Assembly (NCBI RefSeq): GCF_000633455.1
Contig: NZ_AYMG01000016.1
Location: 62,001 to 126,000 of the forward strand
DNA length: 64,000 nt
Direction: 5' to 3'
From: Pedobacter jeongneungensis
GTDB taxonomy: Bacteria > Bacteroidota > Bacteroidia > Sphingobacteriales > Sphingobacteriaceae
Below the pieces are notes generated by a model. It did not search any database. It saw nothing but the letters and a program-made list of their open reading frames with translations, and was not told the DNA's origin. Of this stretch, positions 1 through 9,734 are shown piece after piece. The first letter of the stretch is position 1, and each line of letters starts with the position of its first letter. The translations under genes were made by a program, and so were the position numbers.

Positions 1-117
1 CTCAATTCACCGGTTTCCGGTGCTTGGAATAATGGCTTTGCAGATGAGTCAGTCAGCTTAATTAGAGGTAACATTTATATACCTTTTGATTGTTTTTACG
101 TAAAAGGACAGGAATAA
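1..117 (+). CDS. possible C-terminal end of a truncated upstream gene
   Basis: Frame 1 is open from the first base of the window to a TAA at 115-117, giving 38 residues that end in FYVKGQE. The composition is protein-like, but the stretch is short and matches no family I recognise. It could be the tail of a gene starting left of the window. An open run of this length can also arise by chance. Confidence 0.3.
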   Translation, partial: LNSPVSGAWNNGFADESVSLIRGNIYIPFDCFYVKGQE

Positions 118-153
118 ATAATAGTTTAGGCGTTCATTTAAATCATCACGCTC

Positions 154-1536
154 ATGCCCTTTCCCCTACGTTTTATACTGAACTCCTTAGTTTTGTTTTC
201 TTCTGTTCTTGCTTTTGCTCAAGTTACGCCAGCTAAAATCAGCGGCAAAATCACCATCAATATGGGCCAGGGGCTTGTAATGGCAGACCTTGAACTTTCG
301 AACCTGCCTAAACTGGATACAGGCTTCAGGATTTTGCTCAACAGGGGAATGAACATGAAATTCTTTAGGGACAGTACTGGCGTGCTTCGCTATAATGATA
401 GCCCGGGTGATGATGTACTCAAGTACCGCATCCATAACGGCAAAAATTATATCCCCCTGCCTGAGAAGCTTAAGATTAACTACTCCGGCGCTTTTCCGGT
501 CTATCAGGATACCCTCAGCTTTTTTGATTATAAGGGGGTGATTGCCTTCAACGGCAAAACCCTGAGGGCTTCTGAGCAGAGCAAATGGTATCCGGTCATC
601 TATGATGTGAAGGCAGACCGGGAAATCACCTCACTGGCTTATGACATCACCATTGACTGCCAGGATTGCAAGACGATATATTTGAATGGGTCTACGCCAC
701 AGGCGGGTCCACTGGCCAGATTTAATAGCGAAAGACCATTTGAACTCTTGCTTTTTACCGGGGATTACCAGCAGCAGGCTTTCGCCGGGAGTGATTTTTT
801 AAATGCGGAGATCCCAGCGGAGGTGGCCGGGCAATTTGACAGCCAGATTTTGGGCATTAAAGATTTTTATGCAGGCAAGCTCGGTATTCCTTACTCACAG
901 AAAATCACCTTTATTCAGCATAAGGCGATTGAGCCCTTTGGTCCCAACCGTTCCTGGGGATTTGTGACTTTTCCGAGCATTGCAGTGGCTGGCGGACAGT
1001 TCAAAGGGGAAATCGTCAAGGAGACCGGTAAATTCAACCACATCTTAAAGTATTCCTTTTACGCCCATGAACTGGGGCATTATTACTTCGGGCACCTGCT
1101 CTCCCCTAATTCTACGATGTGGCTTTTTCTATTGGAATCCCCTGCGGAATATTTGTCGGTTAAAGCCGCGGCCGCTGAGTACGGAAAAGATTCAACAATC
1201 GCTTACATTAAAAACAAGCAGAAACTGCTTAAGGATAAAAAAATAGTTCCTTTATCCAAAATTACCAGGGCTGAACAGATTGACGATGCATACCGCTACA
1301 GTTATGGCCCGCTGATCCTGCTTGCCTTTGAGCAGCGCTTCGGGGAGAAACGAACCTACAAATTCCTGACTACCATGATCAGACATGCTGGTGAGCGGAC
1401 CGATTATGCCTTTTTGGGCAAGATGGCCAGGGAATCGGGCCTCTCTGAAAAAGAATGGACAAGTTTTGAACTGGAGGTACTCGGACTGGAGGATGCTGAG
1501 GTACTTCCTGCAAAACTGCTCGGAGATAAATCATAA
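154..1536 (+). CDS. secreted HExxH metallopeptidase (gluzincin-like)
   Basis: The protein has 460 residues. A hydrophobic signal peptide covers about residues 1-23 (LVLFSSVLAFAQ), so export is predicted. The N-terminal half is beta-rich. The C-terminal half carries a zinc-binding HELGH at about residues 305-309, followed by LLESPAEYL, whose Glu suits a third zinc ligand as in M1-type gluzincins. The aromatic, Asp-rich N-terminal part also resembles M1-like peptidases of Bacteroidota. It stands alone, with about 300 bases of unassigned DNA behind it. Metallopeptidase function is well supported by the motif; substrate and exact family are not. Confidence 0.72.
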   Translation: MPFPLRFILNSLVLFSSVLAFAQVTPAKISGKITINMGQGLVMADLELSNLPKLDTGFRILLNRGMNMKFFRDSTGVLRYNDSPGDDVLKYRIHNGKNYIPLPEKLKINYSGAFPVYQDTLSFFDYKGVIAFNGKTLRASEQSKWYPVIYDVKADREITSLAYDITIDCQDCKTIYLNGSTPQAGPLARFNSERPFELLLFTGDYQQQAFAGSDFLNAEIPAEVAGQFDSQILGIKDFYAGKLGIPYSQKITFIQHKAIEPFGPNRSWGFVTFPSIAVAGGQFKGEIVKETGKFNHILKYSFYAHELGHYYFGHLLSPNSTMWLFLLESPAEYLSVKAAAAEYGKDSTIAYIKNKQKLLKDKKIVPLSKITRAEQIDDAYRYSYGPLILLAFEQRFGEKRTYKFLTTMIRHAGERTDYAFLGKMARESGLSEKEWTSFELEVLGLEDAEVLPAKLLGDKS

Positions 1537-1840
1537 TGCCTGAGGTGTTTAGTTTTCACTGATCTTTCCGCGTTTCTTTTACTCTTCTGCCCGATTATTC
1601 TTTCAGGTGTTTTTGATCGAGCCCCCGAAGTTTGCGGTCAATGCTTTTCCCACGACAATTAAACAGGAATATGAGCGAAAATCCTTACTGAGCTGAAAGC
1701 TGTTATGGGAGGTTGCTGATTTGGCCGCATATTGATTGGACATGCCAGCAGCCAGGCAATACATTTATGGCCAATCATAGAAACGCATATGGAAAAATCA
1801 AATTAGCAAAACTATTTTTCAGCTATTTCATTTTATCTCT

Positions 1841-2984
1841 ATGGAAGAATTTAAAATCGAGCCTTACCAAATAGATGTTGATGAGAACAAGTTGGCATCC
1901 ATAGATGCTAAAGTCAGAAATTTCGATTCGAGCATCCTACCCGATGTGGGGGCTGGGAAGCAGGCGTAGTTATCAAGGACCTCAAGCGGCTTACAGATTA
2001 TTGGATCCAATCTTACGACTGGAACAAAACAGCGCAGCGAATCAACCAGTTACCGAACTTTTTAGCCAACATTGAAGGTGAAACCATTCATTTTGTGCAC
2101 TATAGGAGCACTGGAAGCAAGCCCGCTATTTCACTGTTGCACGGATGGCCAGGTTCTTTTTTGGAGTCTGGAAACATTCCACAGCACCTTGTCAGCGATG
2201 GGCATGATGTCATTGTACCCTCTCTTCCAGGGTTTGCCTTTTCCAAACCCATCTCTGGCGTAATTGGACCACGTCGGGCAGCGGAATTATTTGCAAAATT
2301 AATGAGACTGTTATTTAAAGATGAGGATTACATTGTTCAGGGAGGAGATTGGGGTGCCCACATCGCCAGTTGGATGGCATATCACCAACCTATAGGATTG
2401 ATGGGAATTCATATCAATATGGCTGCAATCTATCCAAGCGATATCCAAGCCAATTTATTGGAAGAAAAGGAAGTATTCTTTAGGCGTGAGGAAATTCTGG
2501 ATTGGGAAACCGGGTACAACCATGAGCAGGAAACCAGGCCTCAAACACTTGGGGTAGCCATGGCAGATAGTCCGGTGGGACTAGCGGGATGGATCTTGGA
2601 GAAATTTGGGAAATGGACAGACCTTCTAAAGAAAAACGACGGCAGCCCTGATATATGGGAAAATTTTCGGAAGAACAACTCCTGGACAATATCATGCTGT
2701 ACCTTGTAAACTCGGCTCAGGTAACTTCCATCTGGATATATTTGGGAAAAAGATTGGAGGGTTCAAGTGTATTTCCTCCAGGAACCTTCATCGATTTGCC
2801 AATTGGTGTAGCTGCGTTTCCCGATCCTGTCTTTATCCCCACGCCTCGGACTTTTTTGGAAAGGATATACAAAATTGTTCACTGGACAGACCTGCCATCC
2901 GGAGGACATTTCGCAGCTTTGGAGGAACCTAAACTCTTTTTGGAGGATATACGAAAATTTGTAAATACGGTTTATGATATATAG
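1841..2984 (+). pseudogene. epoxide hydrolase (EHN-type), two frameshifts
   Basis: The reading starts at ATG 1841 in one frame and meets TAG near 1967. The typical epoxide-hydrolase N-terminal domain then continues in another frame (DYWIQSYDW, LPNFLANIEG), followed by the alpha/beta-hydrolase oxyanion motif HGWPGSF and nucleophile region GGDWGAH. A second shift near 2655-2690 moves the coding to a third frame (LLDNIMLYLVNSAQ), ending at 2984. Intact relatives have about 370-390 residues in a single frame. The region before the cap also looks shortened. Either the gene is decayed or the assembly has two indels here. Confidence 0.72.
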
Positions 2985-3120
2985 AAAGAATACAGTAAAG
3001 CGAAAATCGGGTCAGGCAACATTTTAGGCATGAGCGCTGCACTGGTAAGTTTTAGAGACCTGGGGTTTAAGGGAACACTTTCTTTGCAGAACAAAACCAT
3101 TTGGAACCTGTTTAATAAAG

Positions 3121-3255
3121 ATGAACAAAATCAAATCAGCTCATCTAAATAAATATCTCACCAGTGACCAGTCCCTTTTTGCGCAACCTGTTACTATAAT
3201 CGGTTACAAATGGTATTATCCTGCAGAAGTTGAGGGAGCGATAACGGTATGTTAA
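3121..3255 (+). CDS. small ORF overlapping the start of the GH15 gene
   Basis: An ATG at 3121 opens 44 codons, and the stop (TAA 3253-3255) overlaps the GH15 start at 3249 by seven bases. The arrangement resembles a translationally coupled leader. The product is soluble-looking, with no TM segment or known motif. It could equally be a relic of a longer gene or a chance ORF. Confidence 0.3.
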   Translation: MNKIKSAHLNKYLTSDQSLFAQPVTIIGYKWYYPAEVEGAITVC

Positions 3256-4988
3256 AACAACCCGCAATTGCAGATTTGGGTGTAATCAGCGATCGCCATG
3301 GCTGTGCATTAGTGGCAAAAGATGCTACGATCCACTGGTATACCCCCAAACGGTTTGATGCGCCAGCAGTAATCTCTTCCCTGCTTGATGCCGAAAAAGG
3401 TGGCTTTTGGCAGGTAAATGCAGATAATTTGATCTTTCTCGACAGGCAATATCAAGACCGCAGCAGCATCCTTCGAACTTATTATGCAATGGGTGGTAAA
3501 GGGCTTACCATTACCGACCTGATGCCTCTGGGCACTTTAAGCAAAGGCATATTAAGGCTCTTTTCACCAGTGCCCTCAACGCTCTATAACACCCTGAAGC
3601 TTCGTGGAGATTATGGCTTGGAAGAACAGGAATGCCAGCAACTCGGTAACACAAAACTATTTTTTCCAAGCCTTGATCTTTACCTGCATTGTAGCCATGC
3701 ATTAAGTGTTAATGGTGAGCTCATCTCTTTCGAAATCGAAGCAGGTGCAGATGGTTGGGCTTACCTGACGGATACAAATACATTTGATCAAAATCAGATC
3801 GCAGACTTACTCAGAGTAACGCTAAACAACTGGGCAAAGGTTGAGTCGCTGGTCGATTACCACGGCCCTTACGAAAACCAGGTGCGTTATTCGCTTCGGG
3901 CGCTGCAACAGATGGTTTACGAACCAACAGGGGGAATTATTGCCGCGGCAACGACTTCCCTGCCCGAAGAGATTGGTGGTGAGCGGAATTATGATTACCG
4001 TTATGTGTGGATGCGAGACGCGGCACTTATCACCTCCTCGCTTACCCAGATTATCACCACAGGGGAACTGGAAGAAAAATTCCTCGCTTTTATTGCAGGA
4101 GCGATGAAAAAAAATGGCCAGCAACATGTGTCCTGCTTTTATAGTATCGACCAGAATACGGTATCACCAACGATCCGGGAGCTGGATCTTTCCGGCTACC
4201 TGGAAAGCCGCCCTGTACAGATTGGAAATTCGGCTGCTGAGCAATTCCAGTTAGATGCAGAGGCCAATATACTCATTACCTGTAGCCTGATCTATCAAAA
4301 ATCAGGAAAGGTAAGCCACTGGGATGTGGTGGGCGGCATTGCGGATTTTATCTGCAAACATTGGGAAAATAAGGATAATGGGATTTGGGAGGAAGAGCAA
4401 CAACAGCACTACACCTCGAGCAAGGCTTTTGCTGCCCGGGGATTGGAACTAATCGCTCCCTATCAAAAAGATAAGGCTATCGCCGAACGCTGGTTAGCTA
4501 ACGCGGCGATGATCCGCAACTACATTAACGAAAATTGTATAACAGCGAAAGGTGCTTATGCCGTGCATGCCGGCTCGCAGGATGTCGACCTCACCGCGGC
4601 CTTGTACGTCCCCTTTGGTTTTGACAAACCGGATAGTCTGGCGATGAAAAGTACTATCCTGGAAATCGAGAAAGGATATGCTGAAGGTGAGCTTTACAGA
4701 CGGCACCTGCTTGAGTTCGATTCATCAAGGGAAGGCGTGTTTTTGGCGGGGAGCTGCTGGATGGCACATTACTATGCACTGGCCGGAAACCTGCCCAAAT
4801 CCAAAAGTATTCTTGATGCGGTTTTGGCTTTGAGTAACGACCTCGGATTTTTATCGGAGGAGGCCAATACAATTACCGGAGAGCTGCTGGGCAATTTCCC
4901 ACAGACCTTTGTGCATTCCTCGTTAATCTGTGCAGTGAATGGTTATAAGCTTGCCCTAAATGGAAAAGAAAGTATCGTAAAACTATAA
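3249..4988 (+). CDS. GH15-family glycoside hydrolase (glucoamylase/trehalase-like)
   Basis: The protein has 579 residues and no signal peptide, so it is probably cytoplasmic. The N-terminal IADLGVISD...ATIHWY and the central NYDYRYVWMRDAAL motif near residues 245-260 are hallmarks of the bacterial GH15 branch that includes trehalases and glucoamylase-like enzymes. An alpha/alpha-barrel follows to the end. The family removes glucose from alpha-glucosides. It heads a tight operon with an SDR (9-base gap) and an alpha/beta hydrolase, suggesting oxidation of a released sugar or aglycone, which is inference. Substrate cannot be decided from sequence. Confidence 0.85.
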   Translation: MLKQPAIADLGVISDRHGCALVAKDATIHWYTPKRFDAPAVISSLLDAEKGGFWQVNADNLIFLDRQYQDRSSILRTYYAMGGKGLTITDLMPLGTLSKGILRLFSPVPSTLYNTLKLRGDYGLEEQECQQLGNTKLFFPSLDLYLHCSHALSVNGELISFEIEAGADGWAYLTDTNTFDQNQIADLLRVTLNNWAKVESLVDYHGPYENQVRYSLRALQQMVYEPTGGIIAAATTSLPEEIGGERNYDYRYVWMRDAALITSSLTQIITTGELEEKFLAFIAGAMKKNGQQHVSCFYSIDQNTVSPTIRELDLSGYLESRPVQIGNSAAEQFQLDAEANILITCSLIYQKSGKVSHWDVVGGIADFICKHWENKDNGIWEEEQQQHYTSSKAFAARGLELIAPYQKDKAIAERWLANAAMIRNYINENCITAKGAYAVHAGSQDVDLTAALYVPFGFDKPDSLAMKSTILEIEKGYAEGELYRRHLLEFDSSREGVFLAGSCWMAHYYALAGNLPKSKSILDAVLALSNDLGFLSEEANTITGELLGNFPQTFVHSSLICAVNGYKLALNGKESIVKL

Positions 4989-4997
4989 GTCTACAAA

Positions 4998-5819
4998 ATG
5001 ACAAAACATATGGACTTAAACATCAATGGAAAAATAGCAGTGATTACCGGTGGAGATTCGGGCATTGGACTGGAAACAGCAAAAATCCTCGCTGATGCCG
5101 GGGCAAGAATTGTGCTGGCTGATCTGGAACTGGATAAACTTGAAAGTGCTGCTGCAACAATTAAAAATCACAGCCCCCAGGCAGAATTGCTTACCTTAAG
5201 CGTAGACCTGTCTAAAAATGACAGTGTGGTCAATTTCGCCCAAGAAATAAAAGCCAGTTGGGGCGCTGCTCATATCATCATCAACTGTGCAGGTGCAAGA
5301 GGTGCAGCCGGAGATTTTCTGAGTTTAACCGATGAGGACTGGCAGCAAACTATCGAAGTAGATTTGCTGGGTGCAGTTAGGCTTTGCCGTGCCTTTATTC
5401 CGCACTTACAGGAAAACAGATGGGGACGGGTGGTGCTGATTGCCTCAGAAAATGCTTATCAGCCTTATGAGGAAGAATCTCCCTACAATGCCTGCAAGGC
5501 AGGGATTATCAACTTGTCGAAATGCCTATCCCGATCTTATTCGAAAGATGGTATACTGTTTAATACCGTATCGCCTGCGTTTATTGCAACCCCAATGACC
5601 GATGCCATGATGGATGAGCTGGCGGAGCAGCAAGGAACAACACGTGAAAAAGCCATTGAGTGGTTCTTAGAAAACAAGCGCCCCAATCTGGCAGTGGGCA
5701 GACGTGGTAAGCCGGAAGAAGTGGCGCAGGTCATTGCCTTCCTTTCCTCGGAACTAGCCAGCTTTGTAAATGGCAGCAATTACCGGGTAGACGGAGGTGC
5801 AGTAGAGTCGGCATTTTAA
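4998..5819 (+). CDS. SDR-family NAD(P)-dependent oxidoreductase
   Basis: This is a classical short-chain dehydrogenase. The Rossmann glycine motif TGGDSGIG lies near residue 18, the NCAG motif near residue 96, and the catalytic YNACK (YxxxK) near residue 160, with an SDR C-terminal VDGGA. The usual length is 250-270, and here it is 273 residues. The second ATG (MDLNIN, 5013) is an alternative start. It sits nine bases after the GH15 stop and its TAA abuts the ATG of the next hydrolase, so the three genes are probably co-transcribed. Substrate is unknown. Confidence 0.88.
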   Translation: MTKHMDLNINGKIAVITGGDSGIGLETAKILADAGARIVLADLELDKLESAAATIKNHSPQAELLTLSVDLSKNDSVVNFAQEIKASWGAAHIIINCAGARGAAGDFLSLTDEDWQQTIEVDLLGAVRLCRAFIPHLQENRWGRVVLIASENAYQPYEEESPYNACKAGIINLSKCLSRSYSKDGILFNTVSPAFIATPMTDAMMDELAEQQGTTREKAIEWFLENKRPNLAVGRRGKPEEVAQVIAFLSSELASFVNGSNYRVDGGAVESAF

Positions 5820-6587
5820 ATGGCTATGGTCTCGCAAACGGGTAAACAAGCAAGGACTTCAAAGCCCGTCCTGGTTTTTTTGCATTACTTTGGCGGATCA
5901 AAAGCGAGTTGGCAATGGGTTATTACAGCGCTCGAACCTGAATTTATTTGTTTGGCGATTAATCTCCCGGGATTTGGTGGCAGCCCTGGCCTTTCCTTAC
6001 CCTCAATCGAAAATTTTTCGGATTATATCCTACAGGAGATTAAAGCTTCAGGATGCACAAACTGTACCTTAATCGGACATTCCATGGGTGGAAAACTAGC
6101 CCTGCAATGTGCCGCAACCGATGAGGGGGATTTAATTGAGTCGCTGATTCTGGTTACCCCCTCACCCCCTAGTGTAGAGCGGATGAGCAAATCGAAAGAA
6201 GAGAAAATGAAAGAAGATCCAGATGAGATTGCGGCTAAAAAATCGGTAGAGGAAGCTATTTGCCTAAAACTGGGAAAGGCCGAGATGGATACTGCTATTG
6301 CAAGTCCTCAGCAAGTTGAATCCGCTACCCGAAAATGGTGGATCGAACAGGGCATTCATCATTCCATTGCCGATTCAGCCAAGGCGCTAAGCCTGCCCAT
6401 TCATGTTTTGCTCGCAGCGGGAGACCCTGCTATTACCATGGAAATGTCTGATCAATATACGCTTCCAAACCTCCCCATAAATACCCCGTGCATTGTGCAC
6501 CCAACAAGCGGACACCTCATTCCGCTGGAAGATCCGCAATGGCTTTCCGAACAGATCCGAAAGATATGTACCTTAGATTTATCTTAA
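5820..6587 (+). CDS. alpha/beta-fold hydrolase
   Basis: The protein has 255 residues. The strand and oxyanion region LVFLHYFGGSKASW lies near the N-terminus, the nucleophile elbow GHSMGG near residue 83, an acid in the LLAAGDP strand near residue 200 and the catalytic His in TSGHLIPLEDP near residue 230. The triad is therefore complete. It starts directly at the stop of the SDR gene, with no spacer, which implies translational coupling. A strong bidirectional hairpin terminator follows. It is likely an esterase or other small-molecule hydrolase of the operon. Confidence 0.85.
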   Translation: MAMVSQTGKQARTSKPVLVFLHYFGGSKASWQWVITALEPEFICLAINLPGFGGSPGLSLPSIENFSDYILQEIKASGCTNCTLIGHSMGGKLALQCAATDEGDLIESLILVTPSPPSVERMSKSKEEKMKEDPDEIAAKKSVEEAICLKLGKAEMDTAIASPQQVESATRKWWIEQGIHHSIADSAKALSLPIHVLLAAGDPAITMEMSDQYTLPNLPINTPCIVHPTSGHLIPLEDPQWLSEQIRKICTLDLS

Positions 6588-6626
6588 ACTAAAAATTCCT
6601 GGCCTCGGGCCGGGAATTTTTAGTTT
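6586..6626. terminator. bidirectional intrinsic terminator
   Basis: The arms AAACTAAAAATTCC and GGAATTTTTAGTTT are perfectly complementary and enclose a GC-rich GGCC...GGCC inner stem. The run of T/A on both flanks allows it to serve the plus operon ending at 6587 and the convergent SDR ending at 6643. Confidence 0.85.
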
Positions 6627-6642
6627 AGAACTTTATTTTTTT

Positions 6643-7542
6643 TTAAGGATGACCATTTCCTCCGGCAGCACCATAGATCTGACCGGTGGCATAACTGGCA
6701 TCTGAATCTGCCAGCTGTACATAAATGGAAGCCAGCTCGGCCGGTTGTCCGGGGCGACCTAACGGAGTGACTTCCCCAAATTTTACGATCGCTTCCTGGG
6801 GCTGACCACCGCTGGTTTGCAAAGGCGTCCAAACTGGCCCCGGAGCTACGCCATTTACACGGATTCCTTTTGGACCAAGCTGTTTGGCGAGTGATTTAAC
6901 GAAAGCAACATTAGCAGCCTTGGTCTGGGCATAGTCAAACAGATTTTCCGATGGGTCATAAGCCTGAACCGAACTGGTGGCAATGATGACCGATCCTTCT
7001 GGTAAATGGGGCAACGCCGCCTTGGTGATCCAGAACGGTGCATAAACATTGGTTTTAAAGGTGGTGTCGAAGTCTGAGGAGGAAATATCCGACAGCGATT
7101 CGATGGCTTGTTGATGGCCTGCATTGTTAACCAGAATGTCCAGCCCGCCCAGTTTTTCCACTGCCTGGCTAACGAGTTCCTCACAAAAAGATTCAATTGT
7201 GATATCTCCCGGGATCCCAAATCCCTGTCTGCCTTCTGCTTTGATCAATGCTAAAACTTCGTCTGCATCTGATTGTTCCTGTGGCAGGTAGTTGATCACC
7301 ACATCGGCGCCTTCGCGTGCATAAGCAATGGCTGCGGCTCTTCCTATTCCAGAATCTCCTCCGGTGATGAGTGCTTTTCTGCCTGTTAGCCGTCCGCTGC
7401 CTTTATAACTCTTCTCCCCGTGATCGGGAATAGGATCCATTTTGGAAGCAAGTCCGGGAACATCTTGCGGTTGCTTTGGAAATGGCGGTTGAGGATATTT
7501 GGTTCTTGGACTCTCTAGTGTTTTTTTCATTGTTTCTGACAT
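6643..7542 (-). CDS. SDR-family oxidoreductase (general-stress YhdF-like)
   Basis: About 300 residues from the start MSETMKK; a longer start at 7569 is possible. The Pro-rich N-terminal extension (PQPPFPKQPQDVPG) before the Rossmann fold is typical of the YhdF/YghA stress-linked SDR group. TGGDSGIGR, NNAG and the YAQTKAA (YxxxK) active site are all present. It is a single-gene unit facing the alpha/beta hydrolase operon. It is probably NADP-dependent; the physiological substrate is not defined for this group. Confidence 0.88.
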   Translation of the reverse strand: MSETMKKTLESPRTKYPQPPFPKQPQDVPGLASKMDPIPDHGEKSYKGSGRLTGRKALITGGDSGIGRAAAIAYAREGADVVINYLPQEQSDADEVLALIKAEGRQGFGIPGDITIESFCEELVSQAVEKLGGLDILVNNAGHQQAIESLSDISSSDFDTTFKTNVYAPFWITKAALPHLPEGSVIIATSSVQAYDPSENLFDYAQTKAANVAFVKSLAKQLGPKGIRVNGVAPGPVWTPLQTSGGQPQEAIVKFGEVTPLGRPGQPAELASIYVQLADSDASYATGQIYGAAGGNGHP

Positions 7543-7569
7543 AGGTCGTATTTTTTGGGCCTTTAGCAA

Positions 7570-8244
7570 TCCGTCCAGGTTTCGGGCCAGGAAGCCTGGA
7601 TGGTTATTTTAATCTACACCATAAATGGCTCTTTAAGAACATCTGTTAAAGAATTTTGTTCCCTGGAATTGACAACCAAAGGTTTTAAGCCCGTTAACCG
7701 GGCAACTTAATGGAGTATTACTGACTGATTATGGATAATCCTGACTCATACCCTGACCTTTTTTTTATGTGCAAGGGAGATGTTCTGAAACCTACTTTAC
7801 ACCAGGGTTTCGCGTTGTTGAAATTAAAACACTGGAATTTCTTAAAATTTAGTTTCTATTCCGATGGGTGGTATGATTGCACAAACCGATTCATTTGCCC
7901 CCTTTCCGCCAATTCACTAAAATACTGACAAGCAAAATTTTACATCAAATTTATTTCTGGCGAGACGGGGGGCAATTCACTCTGGTTTATCCAATAAATA
8001 TCATAAAAATCGACTAATTCAATTCTTCGAAAAAACATCGGTCTGGCGTAATTTATTCCGGTTCGATGTTAAGATCCGGAGACATAAAGCTTAACTATAC
8101 GAAGGATTTTTTTTACGTAAAAGATCAAAAATAGCTCGCCGTATCATGCAAAAAGTCTCCAGAATTCGATTTTTAAATTAAACTTAGCAGGCTAACCAGG
8201 AAACTTTCAAATTGGCCGGTTTTTTTAATTGAAAGAAGACATGT
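7570..8244. other. intergenic region with one copy of a dispersed repeat
   Basis: No convincing gene. A 65-codon plus ORF (7731-7928) runs into the dispersed repeat at 7878-7988 and has no recognisable motif. The rest is AT-rich and probably holds the promoter of the minus-strand SDR. Confidence 0.5.
7878..7988. repeat. dispersed ~110-bp intergenic repeat, copy A
   Basis: This stretch matches 10979-11084 in the same orientation by eye along its whole length, with small indels. The shared core is TTCCGCCAATTCACTAAAAT, and blocks TGCACAAACC, GACAAGCAAA and AGACGGGG keep order and spacing. Neither copy lies in a gene. Confidence 0.72.
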
Positions 8245-8269
8245 AAAAAGGCTGTCTCAAATCAGCCTT
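8245..8269 (-). terminator. intrinsic terminator of the alcohol dehydrogenase gene
   Basis: Read on the minus strand, AAGGCTG and CAGCCTT pair around an eight-base loop and a T5 run follows. It lies just downstream of the dehydrogenase stop at 8285. Confidence 0.7.
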
Positions 8270-8284
8270 CTTAAATCATCAACC

Positions 8285-9322
8285 TTATGTACTGATAATA
8301 ACTTTCATGGCATTCTCCTTTGCAGCGTTCATGAAAACACCATATGCATCCATAATCTCGCTTAATTTAAAATGATGCGTTATCAGTTTATCCAGAGGCA
8401 ATTTATTAGTAGAAACTGCCTTCAGGAGCATAGGTGTAGTATTGGTATTAACTAACCCTGTAGTGATCGTTAAATTTTTGATCCATAATTCCTGGATCTG
8501 AAAATCTACTTTTTTGCCATGAACCCCTACATTGGCAATATGTCCTCCAGGCTTTACTATCTGCTGGCAAATATCCCAGGTTTGTGGAATGCCAACTGCT
8601 TCAATGGCCACATCTACTCCCTCCTCGCCTACAATGTTTTTTATCTGGCTACTTAAGTTTTCACTAGCGGAATTGATGGTATGCGTTGCCCCTAATTGTT
8701 TTGCCAATTCTAATCGATTTTCGTCCAGATCTATCATGATAATAACAGCCGGCGAATAAAATTGGGCAGTTAGCAATACCGACATTCCAACTGGTCCGGC
8801 TCCTAAAATCGCTATTGCATCTCCCGGCTTTACATTGCCATATTGCACCCCAATTTCATGGCCAGTTGGAAGTATGTCGCTAATCATTACCGCTATATCG
8901 TCTTCAATGATTGAAGGTATTTTATACAAACTGTTGTCAGCATAAGGAATCCGAACATATTCTGCCTGGACACCATCGATCATATGTCCCAAAATCCACC
9001 CTCCATCTTTACAATGTGCATATAATTGTTTTTTGCAATATTCACAACTTCCACAGGAAGTTATACAGGAAATGATAACCTTATCACCAACTTCAAATTC
9101 AGAGACACTACTTCCAACTTCCTCAATAACACCTACTCCTTCATGCCCCAAAATAATCCCGTCTCTCATGTAAGGGTTTTTGCCCTTGTATATTCCCAAA
9201 TCCGTACCACATATAGTAGTTTTGAGCACTTTGACGATCGCGTCAGTGGTTTTTTGCAGGGATGGCTTTGGTTTTTCCTCCAAGGCAATATTATGATCAC
9301 CGTGATAAACTAATGCTTTCAT
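8285..9322 (-). CDS. zinc-dependent alcohol dehydrogenase (MDR family)
   Basis: The protein has 345 residues, the normal length for zinc MDR dehydrogenases. Catalytic zinc ligands are in TTICGTD (Cys about 38) and GHEGVG (His about 60). The structural-zinc lobe has four Cys in CGSCEYC...HC. The NAD-binding GAGPVG follows near residue 175. It resembles the secondary-alcohol dehydrogenase (isopropanol/butanediol) branch. A VOC-fold gene lies just upstream on the same strand with a 58-base gap, so they may be co-transcribed. Substrate is unknown. Confidence 0.88.
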   Translation of the reverse strand: MKALVYHGDHNIALEEKPKPSLQKTTDAIVKVLKTTICGTDLGIYKGKNPYMRDGIILGHEGVGVIEEVGSSVSEFEVGDKVIISCITSCGSCEYCKKQLYAHCKDGGWILGHMIDGVQAEYVRIPYADNSLYKIPSIIEDDIAVMISDILPTGHEIGVQYGNVKPGDAIAILGAGPVGMSVLLTAQFYSPAVIIMIDLDENRLELAKQLGATHTINSASENLSSQIKNIVGEEGVDVAIEAVGIPQTWDICQQIVKPGGHIANVGVHGKKVDFQIQELWIKNLTITTGLVNTNTTPMLLKAVSTNKLPLDKLITHHFKLSEIMDAYGVFMNAAKENAMKVIIST

Positions 9323-9380
9323 AAAAATGAATTAGGTTATTATTAATCGTTTAACTTTAAATGTATTTCAAAATGGCTAC

Positions 9381-9734
9381 TCAGCTTTTAGAGTAATCAG
9401 TCAGTCCCAACCTATTTCCAGACGGATCGGTAAATTCCACAGCAAGACCGGTCATGATATCAAAAGGTTCACTTAAAAATGTAACTCCTTTGGATTTTAG
9501 TGTTTGGAAGGCTTTTTGGACATCGTCAACCGTAAACCAGATTGCTGGCTTAGCATTTTCTACCGCACTGACAATGATAGCAGGTTCATTATTACCAATT
9601 TTAAATGCGGTCATCCCTTTATCGGCGAAATCAAACTTTATATCTAGCCCAAGTGTAATGTTATAGAACTCCTTCGCCTCCTCAAGATTCTCCGTTGGCA
9701 AAAAAAAGTTATCATAGTTATTGATGACATTCAT
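9381..9734 (-). CDS. VOC-family protein (glyoxalase/dioxygenase fold)
   Basis: The protein has 117 residues, the size of a single two-module VOC domain. The FFLPTENLEEAKEFYN opening and the end motif EFTDPSGNRLGL are typical of glyoxalase/bleomycin-resistance-like proteins. Such proteins dimerise and bind metals, and they act as lyases, dioxygenases or drug-binding proteins. It lies upstream of the alcohol dehydrogenase on the same strand, so carbonyl or alcohol handling is a reasonable guess. Confidence 0.82.
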   Translation of the reverse strand: MNVINNYDNFFLPTENLEEAKEFYNITLGLDIKFDFADKGMTAFKIGNNEPAIIVSAVENAKPAIWFTVDDVQKAFQTLKSKGVTFLSEPFDIMTGLAVEFTDPSGNRLGLTDYSKS

